From: Pomacea canaliculata
Lineage: Eukaryota; Mollusca; Gastropoda; Architaenioglossa; Ampullariidae
Assembly (NCBI RefSeq): GCF_003073045.1
Contig: NC_037599.1
Span: 434,001 to 498,000 of the forward strand
Length of the DNA stretch: 64,000 bases
Direction: 5' to 3'
Shown: positions 1 to 10,800 of the stretch, one piece after another
Position numbering within the stretch: position 1 is the stretch's first letter
Layout of the letters: each line of letters begins with the position of its first letter
The notes under the pieces: generated by a model
Seen by the model: only the letters and a program-made list of their open reading frames with translations
Database searches by the model: none
What the model was told of the DNA's origin: nothing
Translations under genes and position numbers: made by a program

Positions 1-175
1 CATCAAATTATCAACAATGTTTAAATTAGCCATCCTGTCATCACCAACATTGTTTAAATTAGCCATCCTGTCATCACCAAGTGTTTAAATTAAAACCCCT
101 TGTCACTAAATTGTACCAAGCTCTCCTCTCAATCACAGTGTTCAAATTAACCATCCTGTCATCATCAACAAAGTA
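1..175. repeat. Short tandem repeat, about 40-bp unit
   Basis: Three to four imperfect units share the words CATCCTGTCATCACCAA and GTTTAAATTAGC. The last unit, near 130-175, is diverged (TTCAAATTAACC). It lies left of the last visible ZFYVE exon, so it is probably intronic in that gene. No function is visible. Confidence 0.7.
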
Positions 176-1124
176 TGCTACCTACCTATCCTGTTCTGTG
201 CAACTGGCCCCCCCACTCCCAACTACTCTATAGTTGAGGCCAAACTCCTGGACTGCTCTATGGTTGATAGCTTAAGCTTTATCTTGAGCCAGATGTCTGG
301 AGCTTATATTGCAGACAGTAAGCTGCCTACACTCACCAACTAAGGGAGGATTAGCACCTGCACGTGATGGGAGGACACTAGTGACCAACAGTCAAGGACA
401 AGGTCACAGGAATGGAAACTGTAGGAAGACAATCATCAAAATAACCAGCAGCGGGAACTGAGTCTGGCAAGGTCATTCATATAATCATAGTCATCCATAT
501 AATGTTGTACTGTTTAACACACAGCATTAGTTTCTTCCCTAGTGCATGTATTCATGCATATGTATGTGGAGTACACGAACATTATCCTTCCCACATAAAA
601 CATGCATAATATTACAATTCTTCATTTAAAGAGAATTTGGTTCATAAACAAGCATGCACCATGCGCATACACACAACCTTCTTACCTTGCAAACATGACT
701 TTTAAAGAGAGTACTAGCAGCCAAAAAAAACAAACAAACAAACAAACAAAAAAACACTAAATCAGTGACAGATACAAATGTTCGACACCTGTAGGAAAAC
801 TTTTCATGCCAAGTACTCATAGGCATGCAGGCTCTAATACCCACCCAACACCGGTCTACAACTCTTCATGCCCGTTACCTTTAGGCATGCAGCCTTTATC
901 ATTCACCCCTGAACTCAAGACAGGTGCATGTTAGTGAATTTAGGGTGTTGGGAGGGGTACATGATCAAATCAAAACAAAAGTGCTTTGAAGGAGACATGC
1001 ATTATTTCCTGGGTGCAAAGACTGAGGATAACAAGGAGTGTGAAATAAAATAAGGGTACATGTCAAAAAACAATAACAGCATGACATCAATTAACAGTCT
1101 GACATCAATCATGATATAACATAG
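176..1124. other. Probable ZFYVE intron, nothing recognised
   Basis: AT-rich sequence with a short (CAAA)n run near 725-755 and no convincing exon in either direction. It lies 3' of the FYVE-coding exon on the minus strand and is most simply intron. The remaining exons of the gene would then be outside the window. Confidence 0.4.
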
Positions 1125-1190
1125 ACTAACCTGCTGCTAACGTCTGATGGCATGATAGAGACTAACCTGCTGCTAGCATCTGATGACATG
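1125..1190 (-). repeat. Local duplication of a splice-donor region
   Basis: The donor of the second FYVE exon (GCAGCAG followed by GTTAGTCT) occurs twice, 36 bp apart: donor after 1167 and a second after 1131. The flanking sequence is also partly duplicated. Use of the outer donor would add 36 nt containing an immediate in-frame TAG, so the inner donor is the coding one. Duplication is seen; an effect on splicing is inference. Confidence 0.6.
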
Positions 1191-4100
1191 GGATGCACAC
1201 TCGACCTTCTTTGTTGTCCAGGTAAGCAAGTCGACTTTTCAGATTACAGCAGGTTGAACAGAACACCTGCAACAGATTACAAGTGGGGATACTGATATTT
1301 CATCCCATGCCTGCAACAAAGGTTATAACATGGCAGATCAGCCTGCTTTAACCCTACTCTAACAGGCTTTGCATGCAGAGAGAAAACAAGCACTCCTAAG
1401 GTAAGATCTGAACACAGGACACCCAATTCTCTCTATTGTGCCAATGGACCATCTTTCAACAGATGCCTGCTGAAATACTGAACTTTTATAAATATAGCAA
1501 ACACAAAAAAAAACCTGCATATACACACACAAAATCAGAATAATGTGGTGACACTAGGATATATTCTGACCAGCATACATAGCAGATACAAAAACACCTG
1601 CACACACACACAAATCAAAATAATGTGGTAACACTAGGAAATATTCTAACCAGCTTAACATATTTGTCTGGACTTGCTGCCGTCACAGACACCAACAAGA
1701 CGGCCTCAGTAACTAGTATTACCAAAATATTGCTTAAAATAATTTTTTTTTAAAAACAGAATCCAAGATACAGTTAGCATTTTACTGGATATTCTTCTAC
1801 ACGGTCCACTGCATCAATTATGTTGGTTTACTTCAGCAGTTGACTAAGTGTTGTTTGCAGCACATCAAATGTAGCACCTATATCACTGTCGATGGACATG
1901 AGCGATAAATAACTTTCACTTTACCTGAATACAGTTTTCAAACGTGCAGCATTAATGTCTTCTTAAGTTAACTACAGATCTTGACATAAGTACTAATCAT
2001 TTATCAGGCAGCTCACTTTGCCACAGGCTCGGCAGTGATGGCGTCTCTTTGTGAATGTGAAACGTGCATCACACTCCATGCAGGTTGGAGCTTCGGCATC
2101 AGGCACCCATGTCGGAGCCACACGTCCCAAGTTGAGGTGAAGAATTGGCTGTCGACCACTGTCCATATGAACATCTGTCGCTACTGAGGCAAAAGTCTCT
2201 ATCTCCTCTTGTCTTCTCCTTCCACTATCAACATCACCGGTATCACCAACTGCAATGCTATCCTCTTTGGACACAATGGAAAGCAGTAAGAAAGTTCAGG
2301 ATTTCTTGAAAACAAATAACTTGACAACTATCCATTTAACAGTAAAAACTTCCTCCACCAATCCAGTAACTGATATTTTTTTAGCCAAAACACACAAGCA
2401 CATTTATCAATGACAAACTGCTCACACTTAGCAGGTAAAAATTAGCATTATTATGACGATGTTTAAAACTGAGTTACAATCTGATGCAGCGTTTTTTAAT
2501 TTGCCTCCCAAAAGCATTTTGTGTTCAAATGTACTGGCATTTATTTGCTGTATACCAAGTGCTATTTAACTGTGAACATGTGGCAGCATCTAAAAGTACT
2601 TTTTCTCTCTTACCTGATGAGCATGTGTCTGAACCTTTTTCTGAAAAGGTTCCAGGTTTCTTTGTATGCTGGTTGCCAGACTCTGGTGACAATCCACCTG
2701 CCACACTTAAATCCTGGCGAACAGGAAGGTTTAGGCTTGTGGGTCGCTTCATTTTCTGTGCAGGCTGAACAGCCAAGGTTGTAGGACTCCAGGACCTGGG
2801 ACGCAGCGAGCTGCTGCTGACATCTATCCCTTCGCCCAACATTGCAGCCTCCTGTCGACGCATCACAGGGGCATCTAACTCTGACACTCCAACCGACAGT
2901 TCTGAGGCACTAGCAGGATGCATGACAGAGTCAATTTCCTGACCAATATCAGAAGGAGGTATGTATGAGGTGTCTGGTGTTACATGCACACCACAGTGCA
3001 TAAAATTATGACAGATCTGCTGAGTTTGGTCACCCTGCACTGGTGGCAAAACTTGATCACATGGAGGGATCATTGCCATACCATTCACTATCTGCTGTGG
3101 CCCAACCTGTGGGGACTGAGAGCCAGCAAAGGGAACCCCAAGAGAAATCTTGGACAGACCCAAGAGGCTATTAGGACGACTCTTCTTCATCTGACTGGGA
3201 TCTTTGGGGCGAGCACCAATGCCCATTGTCTGCAGAATGGTGCCATTCTGGTTGGGATGTGGACAATCAGCTGCTTGCTTATCTGCCCCTGACAACTGCT
3301 GCAACACAGTATTGTGAGAGCCCAGCGAGGGAAGTCCCAAGTGTGACGGGTCATCCTCGCCTCTCCCTGCCTTTTCTTCTGTGAACCTCATCCCCACTGC
3401 CTGCTTGTATTGCCTCACCATCACTTCTCACCACACTGCAATCGCCTTGCATCCGCCTGGCCGCCAACATTTCATCCAGCAGACCTTCAATCTCCAGCTT
3501 ACCCCTGACCAGGGCACTCATGTTGATGCTACAGTCAGTGTTTGGGAAAGAAAATGTGTGTCGACTAACAGTTGTGTCACGTGGTGCAGTCAACTCGCCA
3601 TCTTGTGCAGGCAGACTAGCAGTTGCATCATATGGTACAGTCAGCTCATCATCTTGTGCAGTTATCTTCACATTACCCTCCACCTGCATACTCTGGTCCA
3701 TCGCTACATCCAAAGGTTGCATGGTAGAAGAATGGTTACATTCTGCCTCTGTATCAGAACCCCCCAAACTGGAGTTATTAGTATCTGGACTACACAATTT
3801 TTGATCTTCCTGCACCTTGATGACACCACAGCTTGTCAGTGCTACTGCTGCATCGTCTGGGCAGCCATGAAGATAACTTTCCTGCAAATTGTAAGACTCT
3901 AACTCTCTCTGTGCATTGGATCCTGAGGGGCTGCTTTCATTTACCACAGCATGAGAAGGTTCAGCATTATAAAGTCTGCACTGGTTGGGATCTGGCTGAT
4001 CTGTGCTGTGAGCATGACCTGACTCACTCACATCTACATTACAGTCTGACAAGGTGTTGTTCCAGTCAATGTCAGGTGAGCTCTCCAAATCATTCAAGTA

Positions 4101-5487
4101 AGCTTCAATAGCATCAGAATCCATGTTTGCCATCTCCTCTCTGAAGCCTATAACTGTAAGGTCATCTGTAGGTGGGAAAGCCATGGTGTCTGTCAGCTGC
4201 AGTCCTTTTGAATGAAGATTTTCTTCTGCTTCTCTCTCAAGCATGCCCCCAGGAGTCCTTCCGTCTTGAAACTGCTGGCAAGGAATCGACCCTGCCTCGC
4301 TCTCATCCCACTTGCGTCCTTCCTGGCTCTCCACACGAGGGAAACAAGTCCTCTCTTTTTCCACAGTAACTGGAATCTCGACTTGCTGGTCAGCACCTGG
4401 GCTTCTGTTTGCTGAACAACTGTCTGCCATAACCACTGTCTCTGTGATCACATTCTGACCTACACCAAGGCTCTCATTCACAGTGCACACACCACTATGT
4501 TCCTGGCTGCCCACATCCAGTCTGGAAGAGTCATGTCTTGCAACACTCCCATTTATTGTGCTCATTTCTGAGTCTTGTTTGTATGAGAAACATTCACTCG
4601 AAAAAATATTAATGGTCTCACTTTCATTCACAGCACTGCAACTGTCATTTGCGGACTTGGTGGTATCTCCATGTCCAGTGACCAGAATGTCTGTTCGGGG
4701 AAGAGCGCTGAACAGCAACTCTTGCTCGCTGGCTGGTGACAAACTGTCTGTCTGAATGCCCACAGGCAGCGATGCAATCAGCCCTCGTTTCTCACTCTCT
4801 TCACCTGACCTCAGTTTGATGGCTTCATCCAGGTTGCCACTATTTGTCTGTTCAAAGGTTGAACCATTCAGCTGAAGGCTCATGTAGGACTCGATGGTGT
4901 CCTGTTTCAATTTGATCTGTAATGTATCCTCCTGCAGGCTGACTGACTGCTCAGTATTATGGACAGGCAAAACACCTGGGATGCCATTGTGGGAATGGTA
5001 GTGATCAGAATGGTCTGTGCTGGAAGTCCGATAACTGCCTAGAGTAGTCCTCACTTTCTCTCCAACAGGGCCTTGAAATTCCACAGCTGGCTTGCTCGAT
5101 GTATTTCCTCTGAAACCATCATAAGAATTATCATAACCAGTAGAAGGCTGAAAACTGCTCAGATACTCTTTGAAAGGGGTGGCATCAGGAGGTAAAGTGT
5201 AGGATAGAGATGTCCAGGTAATATCCCGTTGTCTGTCCAGATAATGGACATACCCACTAGGCTTAGTCTCCTGCCCAGGTACCAGCTCATCAGCAGCTTT
5301 TTCTGATAAGACAAATCAAATTACTCTTAGATATTCTTTAAACATTCAGTTGATTTATTATGGTATGATAATGAAACATCAAAAGCTAAATCATAAACAA
5401 TGGGAGAAAGTCATGCCAGTGTAATAAACAACACTCACCTTCTTCCTCAAACTGATCCAACACTTTGTCAAGGTCAACAAAATCCAT
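1167..5487 (-). CDS. ZFYVE9/ZFYVE16-like FYVE-domain endosomal protein (SARA/endofin type), 3' partial
   Basis: Four coding exons are visible on the minus strand. Exon 1 (5487-5439) starts [16 protein letters not shown] after a good acceptor (TTTGTCTCAG). Exon 2 is 5302-2614, exon 3 2264-2017 and exon 4 1266-1167. All junctions are GT-AG and phases agree. Exon 2 is a long acidic, Ser/Thr-rich, probably disordered region; it includes a tandem imperfect repeat of about 16 residues around [14 protein letters not shown] (plus 3,570-3,670) and the segment [19 protein letters not shown]. Exons 3 and 4 together encode a full FYVE domain with WVPD, RRHHCR and RVC signatures and the zinc-binding cysteines. 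In this family FYVE binds PI3P on early endosomes, and SARA scaffolds TGF-beta receptor and SMAD signalling. The reading frame changes once inside exon 2 (3,351-3,427). SMAD-binding and C-terminal domains are not in the window, so SARA and endofin cannot be told apart. Confidence 0.88.
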
Positions 5488-7430
5488 GTCTTGACTAACA
5501 GATTTCAGACCCTGAGACAAATAGCAGGCAGCACTGCAATATCTGGGGTAACTTTGGAGGATGTCATAGTGGTGGAAAAGATAACTATGGTGGTAATGCT
5601 ATTTTTAACATATGTAGCTTTGTAGCAATCTGATGAGTAAAAGCCCGAATTAGAGAACATGTGCTAATATTATTATTAAATCAAAGTACATTTATTCTAA
5701 TAAAGATAACATTTACCAGACCTTTTAATAGATCATCTCGTGCCAGACCACCTGGTCATTCATGTTCCACATAGTTAATTATACATCTAAAAAAAGTAAA
5801 ACACTAGCATGCAATGACCACACTTGCCCTGGTGTCTTGCACAGTGACAGCAAAATATTTCACATTCAAATTACTAAAGCTACCCACCTTAAATTACCAC
5901 AGCCAATGACCAACATACTATTACATATACAATCAATCCATCTTTGTTGTCTGTACCAGACACAAGTTCAGAACAGAAATTTGTCTTTGACTAATATAAA
6001 GAAAAAACATGTTACAAGCTGATTTTGCATATATAAAAACACACCGACCTACCCCACACAACCTACACTAACCCCTTCCCTCCAAAGACACACACATCCT
6101 CCTCAAAACAGAAATAATAATAGTATAAGATAAATCTAAGAATCCAAAATAAAAAAGACACTAACTTAGCTGTACTGGTCATCAGACACAAAGCCCATTA
6201 CTTTATCCCTAAGTTTGTCTCCTCATTATGGGTAGCTACAAAAGAGGAATGCTGCCATATAACATCACTCTCTATATTTAGATAAAATGCTGCCCTGTGA
6301 TATACCCCTGTACATCTAGATAGACTGTTGGCACATGACATTTCTGTTTTTGGATGGTTTGCTGCCAAATGACATTTCACATTTAGGTTCTACCTATCTG
6401 TCTCTTTATATCTTGAAAATTAAACATGTCATTGGCTCATGTTAAAATATAGAGTAACATGGCATGGAATAATAAAAGAAAAGGACTTATGCAATCCTTT
6501 CACAAACTGTAGGGGCATTTAAAAAAAAATGCTCATCATTCTTACTTCTAACAGTAATTTTTTTGTAGGACATAATTTTGGTTTTAGTATAATTAATAAT
6601 GTTTATCTTACTATTTCATGTACATTTGATTTAAAGAAAGTTTTCTCTTAATAAACATGGAAGAATCCAACACAACTATGCCAGCAACTAAAGCTATATC
6701 AAGGCGACATTGGAGCAGAGTTGTCAAAGAGAATACATGACACAAAGATGAGATGATACAGGAAGATTCTTCGTCATGCTCACAAAAGACACACATTACC
6801 AATAAGGAAGTATGAAACAGACTTTGTCAAATCATAGGGCCCCTTCAAAGACATCCAGGTCAAAGTTAAAAGATGGCACTGATACATTTCAAGATCACCA
6901 AGACATACAAAAGTCTTGAATGGAATAGTGAACAGAAGATATCCCGAGCGAACAGGACTTTTAGCAGATTCCTGGGGATGGTGAAAATGGATGGTAAGAT
7001 TCTTGGGTCTCTCCTCATCCATCAAGGCCATTAAGGACTGATGATGCTTACGATGATAATATGATGCAACTTTTGAGACATTTTACCTTATAAACACTAA
7101 CTCGTCCAACCACAAAATGCTGTCTTAACTCGTCGATGGTTTTTAATTTTACGATATTTTTACAGCACACGAATAAGACTGCGAATACCAAATAGCTTCA
7201 AAGTAAAAAGTAACGCACGAAATCAGAAGCAAATGTAACTCCTAAGATGGTGTGTCATTTGTACTGGAGAATGACTTCATCTGGTTGAATAGATAAACTA
7301 TGTTTACACGTAAGTCACTCCAATCGTAAACATGAGCTGTACAGCGCAGAAGCGACCTCACTAAGGAAATAAATGTGTACAAAAGTAACAAGACAGCTAG
7401 CTGGCCTCGCACGATGCTAGCAAGTACCTT
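5488..7430. other. ZFYVE 5' non-coding or intronic region
   Basis: The acceptor just upstream of the ZFYVE start codon implies an unseen 5' non-coding exon to the right, perhaps near 7.43-7.55 kb. A weak donor (AAG followed by GTACTTGC on the minus strand, near 7,433) would fit. The interval is AT-rich. The stretch 6,650-7,065 looks like a decayed 3' end of a non-LTR element, because stop-riddled protein-like text ends in an ATGATG-rich tail, but no domain could be confirmed. Confidence 0.35.
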
Positions 7431-7831
7431 CAAAGGAGTTCAGTTTACACAGCAAAAGGAAAGTCTTGATGTGGCATGTGGATGGCGGGTCCACTGTTGA
7501 CAGTTGCACTCACAAACAAACTCAACAGTTCAGTCGCCATCTTTGAAGACTAAGCGCCCTCTGCTGGACAGCTGCCGTCTGCTCATCGCATCGTCAGATC
7601 ATCGCATCGACTCATTTTATTTCCTGTTTGTTGTTTACATATTACAGTCTGGGAGAGTGCTGGCACAGTTGATAGAGTTCAGTCTCGCTAGGTCAAGTGC
7701 CTACAAATAAATCCCAAATCTACAGTCACAAAATAAAACAGGAAGCAGGTGATCATGTGATTTCACGGAAGTCAGTCGTGCGGAAGTCTCACCTTGCTGA
7801 CCTCCACTTTCGCTTTCAAAAGTAGGATTTG
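7431..7831. promoter_or_regulatory. Divergent promoter region between ZFYVE and ERI genes
   Basis: About 400 bp lies between the likely ZFYVE 5' end and the ERI start codon. It holds a YY1-like AAGATGGCG on the minus strand (7,535-7,543), a CTCF-like site (7,554-7,567) and two CGGAAGT ETS/GABPA-like sites (7,766-7,772 and 7,781-7,787) 45-66 bp upstream of the ERI ATG. No TATA box is obvious. This combination is typical of bidirectional housekeeping promoters in animals. Motifs are seen directly; promoter function is inferred. Confidence 0.5.
7554..7567 (-). promoter_or_regulatory. CTCF-like binding site
   Basis: On the minus strand the site reads CCAGCAGAGGGCGC, which fits every position of the classical bilaterian CTCF core (CCASYAGRKGGCR). 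It sits in the divergent intergenic region. Occupancy cannot be judged from sequence. Confidence 0.5.
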
Positions 7832-10800
7832 ATGCTATCAATTATGTCCAAAATCGCCAGAATAGCTACATCCCACAGAGGTGTAGCTAGTGTCAGGAAT
7901 CAGAACTTTGATTACTTTCTTGTGCTGGATTTTGAAGCAACATGTGACCGAGACAGGAAACTTGTGCCACAGGTGAGTGACATTTCAGTTACAAAACGAG
8001 GAATTTTACTTATATATATATAGTTCAAATTATAGTATTATATTCCGTTGACATGGACACTAAGATAGCTTTTATATATATATACATATCCATAGCGCAC
8101 ATTATAGTATTATGGTATACAGTTGACATGGACACCAAGATAGCTCTTTTATTTATATATGTCCATAGCGCACATTATAGTATTATGGTATACAGTTGAC
8201 ATGGACACCAAGATAACGGTGTCTTTTGCTGGCTCTTTGTAAACGATCAAAAAGGACTTATAGTATCATATATCCAAAATGCCTTAAAAATACACCAAAA
8301 GCTATCTTTAAGGAAGACTGTAAACGGCCTTCTGGAAGAAGTTTATCAGGATACAGTTACCTTTCCAAGTCAACTGCTCAGTAAATCAGGTGGGATGACG
8401 ATCGATATCTGGTTTGTGCAGCTTCTCTGGTTAAAGAAACTATAAACAAATACAAACCAGAAAACTGAAGTCACCACTTGCATCATAGAATGTGATAAAA
8501 GTATCCAAAAAATAAAATGGTGCAAAACTAGGGATTGTATGTACTATTTTCAGGAGATCATTGAATTCCCAGTTCTAAAATTCAACTGCAGAACATTAGA
8601 TGTGGAATCAGAATTTCATCAGTATGTACAGCCGAGAATCTACAATCAGCTGACGCCATTCTGTATAGAGGTAAAGTTAACTAGCTTTTTTAAAACATTG
8701 GAAGAGCTGACAATAATAAATATTTTACTGTTGTCAGGATTTTGAATGACATTTATAACTTTCTTAAAAGAACAAATTTTAGATCAGTTATTAATATTCA
8801 TCATTAATGAGCTTATCTACTGATCAATCAATTATCGTTAAAATGTATGTCTTGGATTGAAACTACATATTTTTAATATATATTTGTAGAATAATATTAA
8901 ATAACATCATGTTCTGTAATAGAGTAATCTATCACATAAAAATCCTATTTAATATGAATGTAACCTGACTGAGCAGCAAAATCTGTTGTCATGTCCTTTC
9001 ATGCATGTTTGTGTATTCAGGGACTTGTTTGTACAAGTGATAGGTTTTTATTGTTTTCATCATTTCAAACTCTTGTCTGCTTTTTTCTGTAGTTGACAGG
9101 TATTGTGCAGGATATGGTGGAGAATCAGCCAAATATAGAAGAAACGCTGGAGGTAACAGAAAATTGGGTTGTGTGTGAGCGGTGCTTTATTAAATTAACA
9201 ACAACAATATGATAATAGTGATATATATCATCACATTCTTAGTTGAATTTGCTCTAGGTGCACATTATTGTGGGTTCTCTCTGCTACAAACATACAAAAT
9301 GTCTTTATTGTCTACTTCTGTCGACAACATAGAGATAATTTTTTATTTGTTGGGAACTCACATAAGAAATAAGCTAAACAAAATAAGGTCACACCTCACA
9401 CACCTACCATCTCACTGCCAATGACTAAAGACATATCAACAAGTTGATGTTTTCTTCTATCAAGGACCAGTGCTATAGATTAAGAAACATTGAGCACCAG
9501 AAAATTGTCTTGAAACCATGAATGTAGTTTTATAACTTTAAGGAAATAGCTCACCAGTATGTCCTCATCCTTAAGCTGAGCAACCAATGCCATATTGTCT
9601 GCAAACATAGTCAACAATCAATCAGACGTTGACAAACCAGGACTGATACTTGTACAAAAACATCTGAACACATCATACAGGTTTTGTAGTCATTTCACTG
9701 GCATTCATCATGAAAGATCCCTATCAAATGCTCACATGCAGTCGCAGAGTACTTGTGAAAGGCTGTATCTCTAATAATAATATACAGTCCGCCATATTTA
9801 TTGTTTCTTAATAATAATGTTAGTTTTAAAATTGTTAAGTCTGATATATTGTATATTTTTTTAAAATTAAACTTAGATCTATGTGCCTTTGTAACAATTG
9901 CATTATATCTTCTGGGTAAAGAGGTTATTTTGAAATATGCACCTTTATTATTTCTTTTCTACAGAAATTTGATGAGTGGATGAAGAAGGAGCTGCTAGAC
10001 CCCGGTGCTAGATTTTCTTTTGTTACTTGTGGTGACTGGGACCTGAAGACAATGTGAGTTCAATAGAGGGGTGAGCATGTGTGTGTGGGTGGGGGGGGAG
10101 GGAAGAGAGAAATAGACTTTCAGATTTTTGTTTTAAATATATTGTTATAAATATTGTAGTATGATTTATGTTGATGTTTCCTTCAGGTTACCAAGCCAAT
10201 GCCAATACTTCAAGATAACACCTCGACCCTACTTTAACAGGTGGATTAATATTAAAAAGGTGAGACTTGATATAAAATAGTGCATTCCTAAAGAAACAAT
10301 GCTCACCTGCAAGATGCCTGTACAAATCCATAAACAAGATAAGGTGGTACATCTAGTCTTTAACAATACTTCAATAATAGCTCATTATTATAAATAATGA
10401 GGAATAGATATGGGGTACCTGTATTTGATATTTACAAGTAAATACACAGATTAAATTATTATTCTCTTATATTTATAGTGGTCCACCACCAGTTAGTGCA
10501 ACTTACCTTGTAGTGGTGTGGTGGCTTGAGTGCCTTATCGATCCACAGAGCGATGTCGGCGGGAGCCTTGTGCTCCTGGCAGGTGTAACCCAGCCGAACA
10601 GATCTGTCAGGGGAGAGGCCAGACTAAAATGTTGCACCCCGGCCCTCCAGGTTGGGGGTTTGCTTTGGACCAACAACCCACTCATGTAAAAACAAAAGCT
10701 ATTACAGAAACTGCAACAATATCACAACAAGGGCCTGGTCGGGAAGATTCCTCTCTAGAAAAGCTTATGATTCGTGCTCCTGGAAGCCTTAAGGAAGCCA

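Noticed and set aside
6650..7065. Definite LINE 3' end between ZFYVE and ERI
   Set aside because: Protein-like text and an ATGATG tail are suggestive, but no RT or endonuclease motif could be aligned by eye; left as a note within the intergenic entry.
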